This document shows positions 1 to 5,614 of a stretch of DNA of 5,616 nucleotides, one piece after another (position 1 is the stretch's first letter; every line of letters begins with the position of its first letter). The notes beneath the pieces are model-generated. The model was not told the DNA's origin. It was given only the letters and a program-made list of their open reading frames with translations, and made no database searches. A program made the position numbers and the translations under genes. Origin of the DNA: a bacterium (GTDB taxonomy: Bacteria; Arandabacterota; Arandabacteria; Arandabacterales; Arandabacteraceae); NCBI GenBank assembly GCA_025774405.1, contig JALGWB010000196.1, positions 1 to 5,616 on the forward strand. The letters run 5' to 3'.

Positions 1-19
1 TCCTTTGGGAGATATCGGC

Positions 20-37
20 AAATTCTTGTAAGAATTT
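20..37. repeat. Perfect 18-bp palindrome downstream of the receiver gene
   Basis: AAATTCTT and AAGAATTT form 8-base perfect arms around a 2-base GT centre. The element starts 7 bases past the receiver stop codon on the minus strand. A 2-base centre and arms made almost only of A and T make a strong intrinsic terminator hairpin unlikely, and no T-run follows on the minus strand. A protein-binding operator for the next gene is the better guess. The minus strand ends at the window edge with AAAGGA (6 to 1), which could be the ribosome binding site of a gene starting just outside. The palindrome is seen directly; its role is inference. Confidence 0.5.
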
Positions 38-44
38 AGCTGAG

Positions 45-419
45 CTAAACCTGTGGGCTAAGAATCGAAGCCAGCGTCTTTTCGATCTTGGCAAGTGTGC
101 AGGGTTTCGAGATGTACCCCGATGCTCCTTCCCTCATAACGCGCTTTTCGGTGTGAAAAGTGCCATAGCCTGTTATGATGACGACCGGCAGCTCGGGGTA
201 TCTATTCTTGATCTCCCCTAAGAGGGCGGTTCCATCCATGCCAGGCATATTGAGATCACTGAGAACCAAATCAAAGCTCTTTTCTGCCAGGATTTCGAGT
301 GCCTCTCTGCCACCTTCAGCAAGCGTAACATCATAGCCGACCGCTTCCAGAAGATCCTGCAACAAAACCCTCATACTTTCCTGGTCATCGACAACAAGTA
401 TTCTGTGCCGCTGTTCCAC
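45..419 (-). CDS. Stand-alone CheY-like response regulator receiver
   Basis: This 124-residue protein is one receiver domain with no output domain. The acidic pair is D11-D12, the phosphate-accepting aspartate is D55 within SDLNMPGMDG, the switch threonine is T83 (VVIITGYGT) and the conserved lysine is K105 (ISKP), so it should accept phosphate from a histidine kinase. The helix-4 region (ITGYGT followed by GASGYISKP) is closer to NtrC-type receivers than to chemotaxis CheY. The start is GTG with GGGAGG at 424-429, four bases upstream. No kinase or partner lies in the window. A 111-bp gap separates it from the small gene upstream, so it could be the end of that transcript or have its own promoter, although I found no convincing one. 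Phosphorelay or protein-protein output is likely from the missing output domain, but the partner is unknown. Confidence 0.93.
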   Translation of the reverse strand: MEQRHRILVVDDQESMRVLLQDLLEAVGYDVTLAEGGREALEILAEKSFDLVLSDLNMPGMDGTALLGEIKNRYPELPVVIITGYGTFHTEKRVMREGASGYISKPCTLAKIEKTLASILSPQV

Positions 420-447
420 ACTTCCTCCCTGAAGGTGCCGGTAAGGC

Positions 448-471
448 AGAAGGACCCTCTGTAGTCCCTCT
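448..471 (-). other. Possible hairpin in the leader of the receiver gene
   Basis: On the minus strand AGAGGGAC and GTCCTTCT can form an 8-pair stem with one G-U pair and an 8-base loop. It lies 19 bases before the GGGAGG ribosome binding site of the receiver gene. No T-run follows, so it is not a convincing terminator. The remainder of this 111-bp gap is A/T-rich and shows nothing else I can name. Stems of this size also arise by chance. Confidence 0.25.
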
Positions 472-530
472 TGGAGTTTTTCGGCAGGTTTTTGTTTAGG
501 CTTTAAGTGGAATTTGGAAGGAACAAATAC

Positions 531-662
531 TCAGAGAACTTCCCAATCAAACTCGTCCTTCTCACGGTCATAGAAAACTCTGATTGTGTCTCCCTCTTCA
601 ACCTCGATATCTTCCTCAATGTCGACATTCTCAAAGTCAGTAATTATCAAGGTCAATCTCAT
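531..662 (-). CDS. Small, strongly acidic protein of unknown function (43 aa)
   Basis: The frame runs from ATG at 662 to TGA at 531. The product starts MRLTLIITDF, has an acidic middle (ENVDIEEDIEVEEGDT), then alternating residues IRVFYDREKDEFDWEVL. By my count it has 16 Asp or Glu against 4 Arg or Lys. The pattern of short hydrophobic runs split by a GDT turn suggests a small all-beta fold. A strong Shine-Dalgarno, AAGGAGG (677-683), lies upstream, but its 14-base spacing is longer than usual. An in-frame TGA five codons upstream fixes ATG as the only ordinary start. It lies 36 bp behind the 57-residue membrane protein gene and is probably on the same transcript. I do not recognise a family. 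An acidic regulator or DNA-mimic role would be speculation. Confidence 0.6.
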   Translation of the reverse strand: MRLTLIITDFENVDIEEDIEVEEGDTIRVFYDREKDEFDWEVL

Positions 663-698
663 CGCTGAGATTCACGCCTCCTTTCCATCTCACATCGT

Positions 699-872
699 TC
701 AACCAAAAAAGTCAGGCACGTTGTAAAGCAGCACACCGTGCAACACCAGAACCAGCCCTGCAATCGCAATCAATCCCAGAGCCAGAGACGCAAACCCTGA
801 CGCCTTGCCAAGACTTGAGAGACCCGTGTACACCAAGACAACACCCACGAAGATCTCCAGAAGATGCAGCAT
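699..872 (-). CDS. Small two-helix membrane protein of unknown function (57 aa)
   Basis: The frame runs from ATG at 872 to TGA at 699 and an in-frame TAG lies six codons before the ATG, so this is the full length for an ATG start. Two hydrophobic stretches are visible: about residues 4-20 (LLEIFVGVVLVYTGLSS) and about 27-50 (through LALGLIAIAGLVLVLHG), joined by a short LGKASG turn, giving a helical hairpin. The tail is YNVPDFFG. A G-rich stretch, GAGGCCGGGGGC, sits directly before the ATG and may serve as a weak ribosome binding site. It is the first gene behind the tandem promoters at 912-987 and is followed after 36 bp by the acidic 43-residue gene. I do not recognise a named family. A small membrane modulator is plausible from size and topology only. 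Confidence 0.65.
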   Translation of the reverse strand: MLHLLEIFVGVVLVYTGLSSLGKASGFASLALGLIAIAGLVLVLHGVLLYNVPDFFG

Positions 873-911
873 GCCCCCGGCCTCAACCTATGAGATAATG
901 CACAGTAAAAT

Positions 912-940
912 ACCATATACCTAATCTCTTCCGTTGTCAA
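912..940 (-). promoter_or_regulatory. Sigma-70-type promoter P2, proximal to the small membrane protein gene
   Basis: On the minus strand the -35 box TTGACA (940-935) is perfect, followed by a 17-bp spacer and TATGGT (917-912), which matches 4 of 6 bases of the -10 consensus. Transcription would start near 905, giving a leader of about 33 bases before the ATG at 872. The -35 box lies inside the short palindrome GTTGACAAC, a plausible repressor contact. Confidence 0.6.
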
Positions 941-997
941 CACCTCCAGTTGCTGAATTTATTAGCACGCTGGAGGGAAGTTGTCAATAGATTAGGT
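919..997. repeat. Nested dyad covering both promoters
   Basis: On the plus strand the outer arms are ACCTAATCT (919-927) and AGATTAGGT (989-997), a perfect 9-bp inverted repeat. Inside are two copies of GTTGTCAA (933-940 and 980-987), each near-palindromic by itself. Inside those are CCTCCAG (943-949) and CTGGAGG (970-976), a perfect 7-bp inverted repeat around a 20-base A/T-rich centre. All three layers centre near 958-960. The GTTGTCAA copies contain the -35 boxes of both promoters. No T-run follows on either side, so it does not look like a terminator. An operator array is the preferred reading; a small inserted element is an alternative but no target-site duplication is visible. Confidence 0.6.
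959..987 (-). promoter_or_regulatory. Sigma-70-type promoter P1, distal
   Basis: On the minus strand a perfect TTGACA -35 box (987-982) is followed by a 17-bp spacer and TAATAA (964-959). That -10 box is weak (3 of 6), but a TGC directly before it (967-965) resembles an extended -10. Transcription would start near 952, about 80 bases before the 57-residue gene. It lies 28 bp past the stop codon of the large secreted protein, so the small genes need not depend on read-through. Confidence 0.5.
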
Positions 998-1014
998 GCA
1001 ATACGCCGGGGATT

Positions 1015-2850
1015 TCAGCGATAGAGGAGGACAATCTTCTTGGTGATTTTTCTTTCCCCAAGAGTCATTGTTAGGAAATAGACTCCTGGCGCCGGGGAGT
1101 CACCATCCTTCTGAGCTGGACCAAGGTCTATCCGTGACGATGGCTCGAGGTCCACACGATCAATAGCATAGACCCTCCTGCCTCTCACATCGAATATCTC
1201 AATCTTGCATGTCCGGGTTTCGGAGACTCCCGGCTGGGGATAAATCGTGAGAATGTCCTCCTCTCCGCTGTCACCGTTGGCATGTATCTTCTTGTCGAAA
1301 TCAATTATCCGTCGATAGTAAAGTGTATCGTGCTCAAGAGGAAGGAATTGATTTGTGCCCAGGAATACCTCAAGGCAATAGGTTCCGAGGGCAAGTGGTT
1401 GCAGAAGTCTCAATGCGAGATTTATTTTCAGGGTGTCGTTCGCGCCGATGAGAAAAGTCCGTCTCGCACCACAGGCAACTGTATCCCCACGCTGGGTGAG
1501 GCGAGACCATATGCTAAAGTACGTGGCGTTCGGCGAGCCGTTGACGACTGAGGCCGTATAGGCAATACGATGATCCTTCTGAGAGAAGGTGCGAACTCCG
1601 TTGACTGCTTCAAGGCCCAGAGAAAGGCAGCACGGTGGACTGTGCTGGATTATGCGACCATCCTCGGGAGTAAGCCACTCACCATCATCAAAGGGAATCC
1701 ATTGCCGATAGGGATTGCAATAGACAGTTGCATTTTCAAAATCCCTCACCCAAACATGGAAGTACTGCTGATAAAGGCTACTCCAGACCGAGTCCAGACG
1801 TGCCTCGCCGAGGGGATTGCCGAAATCAAGGTCGTAGTAATCCTCCCACCAAAGGGCATCACCACTGGAGTCTTCGATGAAATAGTAGCCATCACCCAGC
1901 AAGGCACTGGTTAGCGTAAATCTCAAGAATCTCTCATAGCTTATTGTTCGGTGAGGTTCAGTCAGTGTATTCTCTGGATTGCTGTAATAGCAAAGAAGAA
2001 GTGGACAGTTGAGTGGAAACTGAAGCCAATCCCGACACATCGTCAGATAGCCAAAATCGGAAAACATGTTGGCTTCCCAACCGCCATGCATGCACGGGAA
2101 ATTCTCACGTACCCCCCCGTTGAGGTACTGGGACATGTAGTTCTTACCGTTACCAATGAGGATATATGACGGACCTATGCGAGCTCTCAATTCTGACAGA
2201 AATGTCTCGACAGCGCTTCGCCACCACACGGAGAGACTCTCTGGCGGATCAGCATGTCCATCGCCATCAGCATCGATGGAGGCACCAGGATCTGCAAAGA
2301 ACTTGTCGAAGTCGTTGATCCAGGTTGGATCCTCAAAAAGCCCATCGATGAATAAGCCATCCCAAAGCCCCGTTGAAATGATCTCATCTGCGATATAGTC
2401 AACAAGCCATGAAGCAAGCCTTTTGCCGGAAGCATCACGGTGACAGATAGGGGTGAAGTTCGTAAACCAGAGGTATCCGCTCTCGCCAACCGGATTTCCT
2501 CGATCATCGTACAACCACCAGTCGTTCTGCTCGACTTTCACTCCGTAGCCGTGCGCTGGCTCGCCAAGTTCCTGCCATCCATCCCATACAAAGCCAGCGG
2601 GAAAGTAAGCAATGACGACGATATCTGGATTATAACTACGGAGGCTGTCAATAGCCTCCGGTTTGGTCTCCTGAATGGTCGGACCGAGACACACGAGATC
2701 CCATTTGCTGAGCAGCTTGATTTGTTCCGGAGTGGGAACGGAATTGAAAACGTTGGCAACCCTTGGATAACCATGTGCTGCAAAAGAAGGACTTACAGCG
2801 AAAATGAAACCAATTGCGAGACCAAAACCTACCCTGACGACGTTATGCAT
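1015..2850 (-). CDS. Secreted glycoside-hydrolase-like (GHL15-type) protein with a C-terminal sorting-type domain
   Basis: This 611-residue protein has a signal peptide (about residues 1-25, hydrophobic core GLAIGFIFAVS, cleavage near SFAA). Residues about 28-390 look like a TIM barrel of the putative glycoside-hydrolase-like GHL15 group: an opening YPRVANVF strand, NPDIVVIAYFPAGF (74-87), and WDGLFIDG (163-170), where D169 sits at a typical strand-4 acidic position. Later barrel motifs are LIGNGKNY (231-238) and HGGWEANMF (255-263). Residues 193-204, DADGDGHADPPE, match an EF-hand-type calcium loop inside the barrel. Residues about 405-515 look like a beta-sandwich. Residues about 533-611 form a FlgD-Ig or type IX-like tail (IYPQP, IFDVRGRRV, PGVYFLTM, KKIVLLYR). 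GAGGGTG at 2858-2864 is a good ribosome binding site 7 bases before the ATG. A sigma-54-like promoter lies just upstream. Substrate and activity are unknown; the group is named from sequence, not biochemistry. Confidence 0.8.
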   Translation of the reverse strand: MHNVVRVGFGLAIGFIFAVSPSFAAHGYPRVANVFNSVPTPEQIKLLSKWDLVCLGPTIQETKPEAIDSLRSYNPDIVVIAYFPAGFVWDGWQELGEPAHGYGVKVEQNDWWLYDDRGNPVGESGYLWFTNFTPICHRDASGKRLASWLVDYIADEIISTGLWDGLFIDGLFEDPTWINDFDKFFADPGASIDADGDGHADPPESLSVWWRSAVETFLSELRARIGPSYILIGNGKNYMSQYLNGGVRENFPCMHGGWEANMFSDFGYLTMCRDWLQFPLNCPLLLCYYSNPENTLTEPHRTISYERFLRFTLTSALLGDGYYFIEDSSGDALWWEDYYDLDFGNPLGEARLDSVWSSLYQQYFHVWVRDFENATVYCNPYRQWIPFDDGEWLTPEDGRIIQHSPPCCLSLGLEAVNGVRTFSQKDHRIAYTASVVNGSPNATYFSIWSRLTQRGDTVACGARRTFLIGANDTLKINLALRLLQPLALGTYCLEVFLGTNQFLPLEHDTLYYRRIIDFDKKIHANGDSGEEDILTIYPQPGVSETRTCKIEIFDVRGRRVYAIDRVDLEPSSRIDLGPAQKDGDSPAPGVYFLTMTLGERKITKKIVLLYR

Positions 2851-2874
2851 TCGAGATCACCCTCGTCGGTACCT

Positions 2875-2890
2875 AGCATAGGGCGTGCCA
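2875..2890 (-). promoter_or_regulatory. rpoN-dependent site: Sigma-54 (-24/-12) promoter before the secreted protein gene
   Basis: On the minus strand TGGCAC (2890-2885) is followed by five bases (GCCCT) and ATGCT (2879-2875). The sigma-54 consensus is TGGCAC-N5-TTGCW, so the -24 half is perfect and the -12 half matches four of five, with the key GG and GC pairs at the right spacing. The start would fall near 2864, giving a leader of about 14 bases that just includes the ribosome binding site GAGGGTG (2858-2864). Such a short leader is the weak point. Sigma-54 promoters need an activator ATPase bound upstream; inverted repeats at 2972-3016 lie at a typical distance. Confidence 0.5.
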
Positions 2891-2971
2891 GGTAGCCCTG
2901 ATAATCACCAGGGAGCGTAGTTGCGCCAATTCGTCATGGACGGGGCTGATACCGGGTAGGCAAGAATTACA

Positions 2972-3016
2972 CGGCAAAAGATGCCGAATGCCTCCTCAAC
3001 AATGGCGGAGGATGCA
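2972..3016. repeat. Two adjacent inverted repeats after the UroD-like gene
   Basis: The first is a perfect 5-bp repeat, CGGCA (2972-2976) and TGCCG (2982-2986), with a 5-base centre. The second pairs TGCCTCC (2989-2995) with GGAGG-AT-GCA (3007-3016), a 7-bp stem broken by a 2-base bulge. They begin 4 bases past the stop codon of the UroD-like gene, where a transcription end would be expected, and the minus strand reads ATCTTTTGCC across the second-to-first junction rather than a clean T-run, so a terminator call is weak. They also lie about 110-150 bases upstream of the predicted sigma-54 start, where an activator could bind. Confidence 0.35.
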
Positions 3017-3020
3017 AAAA

Positions 3021-4100
3021 TCAATGGTTGCGATCATAAGATCCGTAGAGCCTAACAAGCTCAAGAATCCGCAAGTATCTACCAAAGCTTACCTTAGGTG
3101 GAACTGAATGATCGGAGTGATAGATGTAGTTGCCCCCCTCCTTGCCCTTGCCAACCTTGAGCCTGATCTCACGCTCAGCCTCATCTTCACCCTTGGCAAT
3201 CTGCTCAAAGTCAACGTTTCCCATGAGGACAAGTCGTTTGCCAAACTGCTGTTTGAGCTGAAACAAATCCATATTAGCCTTGGCTTCAAGAGGCTGCAGA
3301 CACCGAATTCCCGCCTCGAGGAGCAAGGGTATGACAGCTCTCACATCGCCGTCGCTGTGATAGATAACCGGTAGTCCTCTCTCCCTGAAGAATCCTATTA
3401 GCCTACGATGGTAAGGATGGAGAATCTTTCTATACATCTCAGGTGAGAAAAATGTGCCCTTTGAGTAGGCAATATCTCCCCATATCCATGCACCATCAAT
3501 CTGATAGCCCATACCAAGCAGATCCTCACAAACCATGAGATTAAGATCCGTTATAGTGCGAAATACATCGCTTATGAGGTCCGGATCCTGTTTCATGCTC
3601 TCAAGTAGGTTGAAAGGTCCGAGTTTCGACCACGAAGCCTCATAAGGATCATGAACAGCAACCACAATGAATCTTTTGTCTCCTGAAAACTTCCGATGCA
3701 GACTGTCCAGGTTGACAGGTAGTCGCCCAGCCGTCACCCTCAGCCGCGATTTCAACTCCTCCCAGTCACGCCTTGTCTTTATCGGGAAATCCAACAGAGC
3801 CGGCGTCGAGGTTATCCCCTTTATACTGCGCTGGATCATCCCGTCTTTTGTACGTTTAATTACATAACGGCTATCCTCAGTGAGAATCTCCTCCTCATAC
3901 TGAAACGAGCTATCCACCGATATCATTCTTATGTCAGTATCAAAAAAGTCCCAGATTGCTTCTCTGCTGGTGCAAGCTTCCGCTGGCATACCCTCCTTTT
4001 GCCATCGAACGAGCGTTTCGTCCCAGTAGCCATCATGTATGGGCACTCGATCAGGAATTCCGCCTTCAAGTACAGTCTTGACACGCTCTCTAGATGTCAT
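3021..4100 (-). CDS. Uroporphyrinogen decarboxylase-like (UroD superfamily) protein
   Basis: This 359-residue protein is a full-length UroD-superfamily barrel of the type related to corrinoid methyltransferases (MtaA/CmuA), not the haem enzyme: the opening is MTSRERVKTVLEGGIPDRVP, and the substrate-binding arginine motif of true HemE (RQAGR) is absent. Conserved stretches are WIWGDIAYSKGTFFSPEMY (205-223), VIYHSDGDV (245-253), LQPLEAKANMD (268-278), LVLMGNVD (290-297) and HSDHSVPP (328-335). In thiol methyltransferase relatives the zinc site uses His-x-Cys plus a later Cys; here they read H248-S-D250 and S329, so no cysteine remains at either place. Loss of zinc or a different metal or substrate is likely. 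The reaction is unknown. The start overlaps the end of the CPBP gene by 11 bp and has no clear Shine-Dalgarno, pointing to translational coupling. Confidence 0.85.
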   Translation of the reverse strand: MTSRERVKTVLEGGIPDRVPIHDGYWDETLVRWQKEGMPAEACTSREAIWDFFDTDIRMISVDSSFQYEEEILTEDSRYVIKRTKDGMIQRSIKGITSTPALLDFPIKTRRDWEELKSRLRVTAGRLPVNLDSLHRKFSGDKRFIVVAVHDPYEASWSKLGPFNLLESMKQDPDLISDVFRTITDLNLMVCEDLLGMGYQIDGAWIWGDIAYSKGTFFSPEMYRKILHPYHRRLIGFFRERGLPVIYHSDGDVRAVIPLLLEAGIRCLQPLEAKANMDLFQLKQQFGKRLVLMGNVDFEQIAKGEDEAEREIRLKVGKGKEGGNYIYHSDHSVPPKVSFGRYLRILELVRLYGSYDRNH

Positions 4101-4908
4101 GGTTGACTATCGGCGGCTTTCCCATCCTGCCAATTGTGAGCCTGCGGATGCTCCAGAGGGTGATCCCGAAAACCACAATCGAAATCATGATTAGTGTAAA
4201 CGGCGGTGGCTCCGCATCTGTAAACCATGCAGGAACATATTGACCAGCATGATCACCAGACCAAATAGCCAGGACAGTGAACGTGTTAATCGTCAGGTGC
4301 CCGACCATCGGGGCAACCAGCGAATCCGTCCAGATATAGATGAGTCCCAGATAGAGACTCACTACAAAGATTGGGGCCATTCGCCAGATAGTATGAAGCA
4401 CGCTAAAAACAACAGAGGTTATAAGCAATGCTTGCCAATTGTTCAAGCGAAATGCAAGCGACCTCTGCAGAATCCCCCTGAACACCACCTCCTCACTTAA
4501 GGCAGCGCCGAGTGCAGCGATGAGCCAAACATAGAAGAGTTGAACGAGATTGTCAGCTCTAAGGAGCTCAAGAAGTGTTCTGAGCATCTCTTCGGGAATC
4601 CCAAACTTCCGCACCACACCCGCTTCAATGGCCATTGAGACAGGCACAATTGCGAGGCTCGCCACAATCGTAAGCAAGAGAACGATCGGATGCACTCGCC
4701 ATATTCCGAGACAGGCAAAGGGATTTCCATACGCACCAGCAAGCAGACCCAGACTAACTCCAGCAAGAACCAGCGTGGAGATGAGTGCCCCCGCCTTTAT
4801 TGAGACAAAACCAGCTACAAGCAGGGTCACCCCAAAGGAAACCAGCCAGGAGACAGCAAAGATGAGAACACCATCAATGGGTCTGAGTCTTGGTTGGCCT
4901 TCAGGCAT
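4090..4908 (-). CDS. CPBP (Abi) family intramembrane metalloprotease
   Basis: This 272-residue integral membrane protein belongs to the CPBP family, relatives of eukaryotic Rce1 CAAX protease. All three motifs are present: EEVVFRG (E139, E140, R144), FSVLH (F168, H172) and HLTIN (H204, N208), so it is probably an active metal-dependent protease. Hydrophobic segments are visible near residues 13-34, 41-59, 74-93, 123-137, 160-171, 178-193 and 237-253, typical of the eight-helix fold. The C-terminus is basic (SIRRLTIGRMGK). The start ATG has AGGAA (4914-4918) five bases upstream. It follows the nuclease-like gene by 43 bp and overlaps the UroD-like gene by 11 bp. Bacterial members have been linked to bacteriocin self-immunity, prenyl-protein processing and protein sorting; nothing here points to one of these, and the substrate is unknown. 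Confidence 0.92.
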   Translation of the reverse strand: MPEGQPRLRPIDGVLIFAVSWLVSFGVTLLVAGFVSIKAGALISTLVLAGVSLGLLAGAYGNPFACLGIWRVHPIVLLLTIVASLAIVPVSMAIEAGVVRKFGIPEEMLRTLLELLRADNLVQLFYVWLIAALGAALSEEVVFRGILQRSLAFRLNNWQALLITSVVFSVLHTIWRMAPIFVVSLYLGLIYIWTDSLVAPMVGHLTINTFTVLAIWSGDHAGQYVPAWFTDAEPPPFTLIMISIVVFGITLWSIRRLTIGRMGKPPIVNHDI

Positions 4909-4951
4909 GACCGTTCCTGTGGGTAGATCCTACGCCACACACCACCCCTAT

Positions 4952-5614
4952 CTACTCCCATTTAAGGGTTTTTCGTTCGGCCTCGGAGAGCTCAGTTTCG
5001 CCCGTACTGCCGGTCTCGCCTTTAACCCTTATCACCTCTTTATAGCTTGCCTTAACCTTCTCGATTGCCCTTTCGAGCGTAGCATCATCTTCGACTTTCA
5101 AGGTGGACCACTTGCCTGGACCGGATTCGACCCAAACCGTCTTGCCCCGTTTCCTCACATTTGCAACGGGGACCCAATCCAGCGACTCGCTGACGTAGCC
5201 AAAAGAGGCTGAGACAGAAAGATCAGAAGCAAGCGATACAACACGATCAACCGTCCTTGTGAGGAGATCGACTTCTCTGGTCTCGACGCCTGGAAGACTG
5301 ACCGTGGGCAATTCAATCCTCTCTGCGAAAAGTCCCTTCTCCGACCCCATAGCCAAACAATTGATCGAATAGCAGGTTTTTGGGCTGGCACCAAGCATGG
5401 CAACCAGATAAAGCGTGTGCGGACTGAATCCATCTGCCATGAGGATAAGTCCAGGATCATGTTGCCAATCAAAGTTCGGATGCTCACCGGACAGAGTTTC
5501 CTTGACATTCTCAAACCAGCTCAAATGCCTACCATAGCTAAGCAGCAGACCGTCCCCGTCATGCTCTCTGGCACTGACGATCATCAATCTTCCACTCTTA
5601 TCACCGACCAGCAT
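4952..5614 (-). CDS. Nuclease-fold (PD-(D/E)XK, DUF91-like) protein with DUF5655-like C-terminus, partial at 5' end
   Basis: The visible 220 residues begin at an ATG two bases from the window edge, and the gene almost certainly starts outside. The N-terminal part, LVGDKSGRLMIVSARE then LSWFENVKETL, follows the pattern of the NucS/DUF91-like core, usually D-L-L-x-x-D-x-x-G-x-L-x-V-I-E-L-K followed by a W-rich helix. FDWQHDPGLILMADGFS (48-64) matches its next conserved strand. The catalytic E-x-K is replaced by S14-A-R16. The codon before the ATG is NGA, so the aligned catalytic Asp would be Gly, Arg or a stop. Residues about 118-194, ending KWSTLKVEDDATLERAIEKV, resemble the DUF5655 end common in these proteins. 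A nuclease that has lost catalysis, perhaps DNA-binding only, is inferred. The gene lies 43 bp before the CPBP gene. Assignment is by recalled pattern and is tentative. Confidence 0.55.
   Translation of the reverse strand: MLVGDKSGRLMIVSAREHDGDGLLLSYGRHLSWFENVKETLSGEHPNFDWQHDPGLILMADGFSPHTLYLVAMLGASPKTCYSINCLAMGSEKGLFAERIELPTVSLPGVETREVDLLTRTVDRVVSLASDLSVSASFGYVSESLDWVPVANVRKRGKTVWVESGPGKWSTLKVEDDATLERAIEKVKASYKEVIRVKGETGSTGETELSEAERKTLKWE

Noticed and set aside
637..675. A 12-codon GTG frame overlapping the start of the acidic small gene, possibly a leader peptide
   Set aside because: The GTG is only one base from AAGGAGG, too close for normal initiation, and the peptide (MNLSDEIDLDNY) has no codon bias suggestive of attenuation.
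919..997. The nested dyad as a miniature transposable element
   Set aside because: The 9-bp ends could be terminal repeats, but the flanks (CCATAT on the left, GCAATA on the right) show no target-site duplication, and the inner repeats coincide with promoter boxes.
2187..2507. A 106-codon open frame on the minus strand
   Set aside because: It is an alternative frame inside the glycoside-hydrolase-like gene, whose own frame there encodes conserved barrel motifs.
2440..2895. A 151-codon open frame on the plus strand
   Set aside because: It is antisense to the start of the secreted protein and runs through that gene's signal peptide, ribosome binding site and promoter. The product has no recognisable features.
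2989..3016. A strong intrinsic terminator for the UroD-like gene
   Set aside because: The stem has a two-base bulge and on the minus strand is followed by TTCGGCATCTTTTG rather than an immediate T-run. It is kept only as an inverted repeat.
3021..4100. The UroD-like gene as hemE, the haem biosynthesis enzyme
   Set aside because: The substrate arginine motif near the N-terminus is absent and the later motifs match the methyltransferase-related branch. No other haem genes are nearby.
4550..5212. A 220-codon open frame on the plus strand
   Set aside because: It lies antisense across the CPBP gene and the nuclease-like gene, both of which have recognisable motifs. Its translation shows no family pattern and it has no plausible ribosome binding site.
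1015..5614. The set nuclease-like, CPBP (Abi) and receiver as an anti-phage defence island
   Set aside because: The Abi name of CPBP is historical, no known defence effector or sensor pairing is visible, and the genes sit in at least two transcription units with metabolic and secreted proteins between them.
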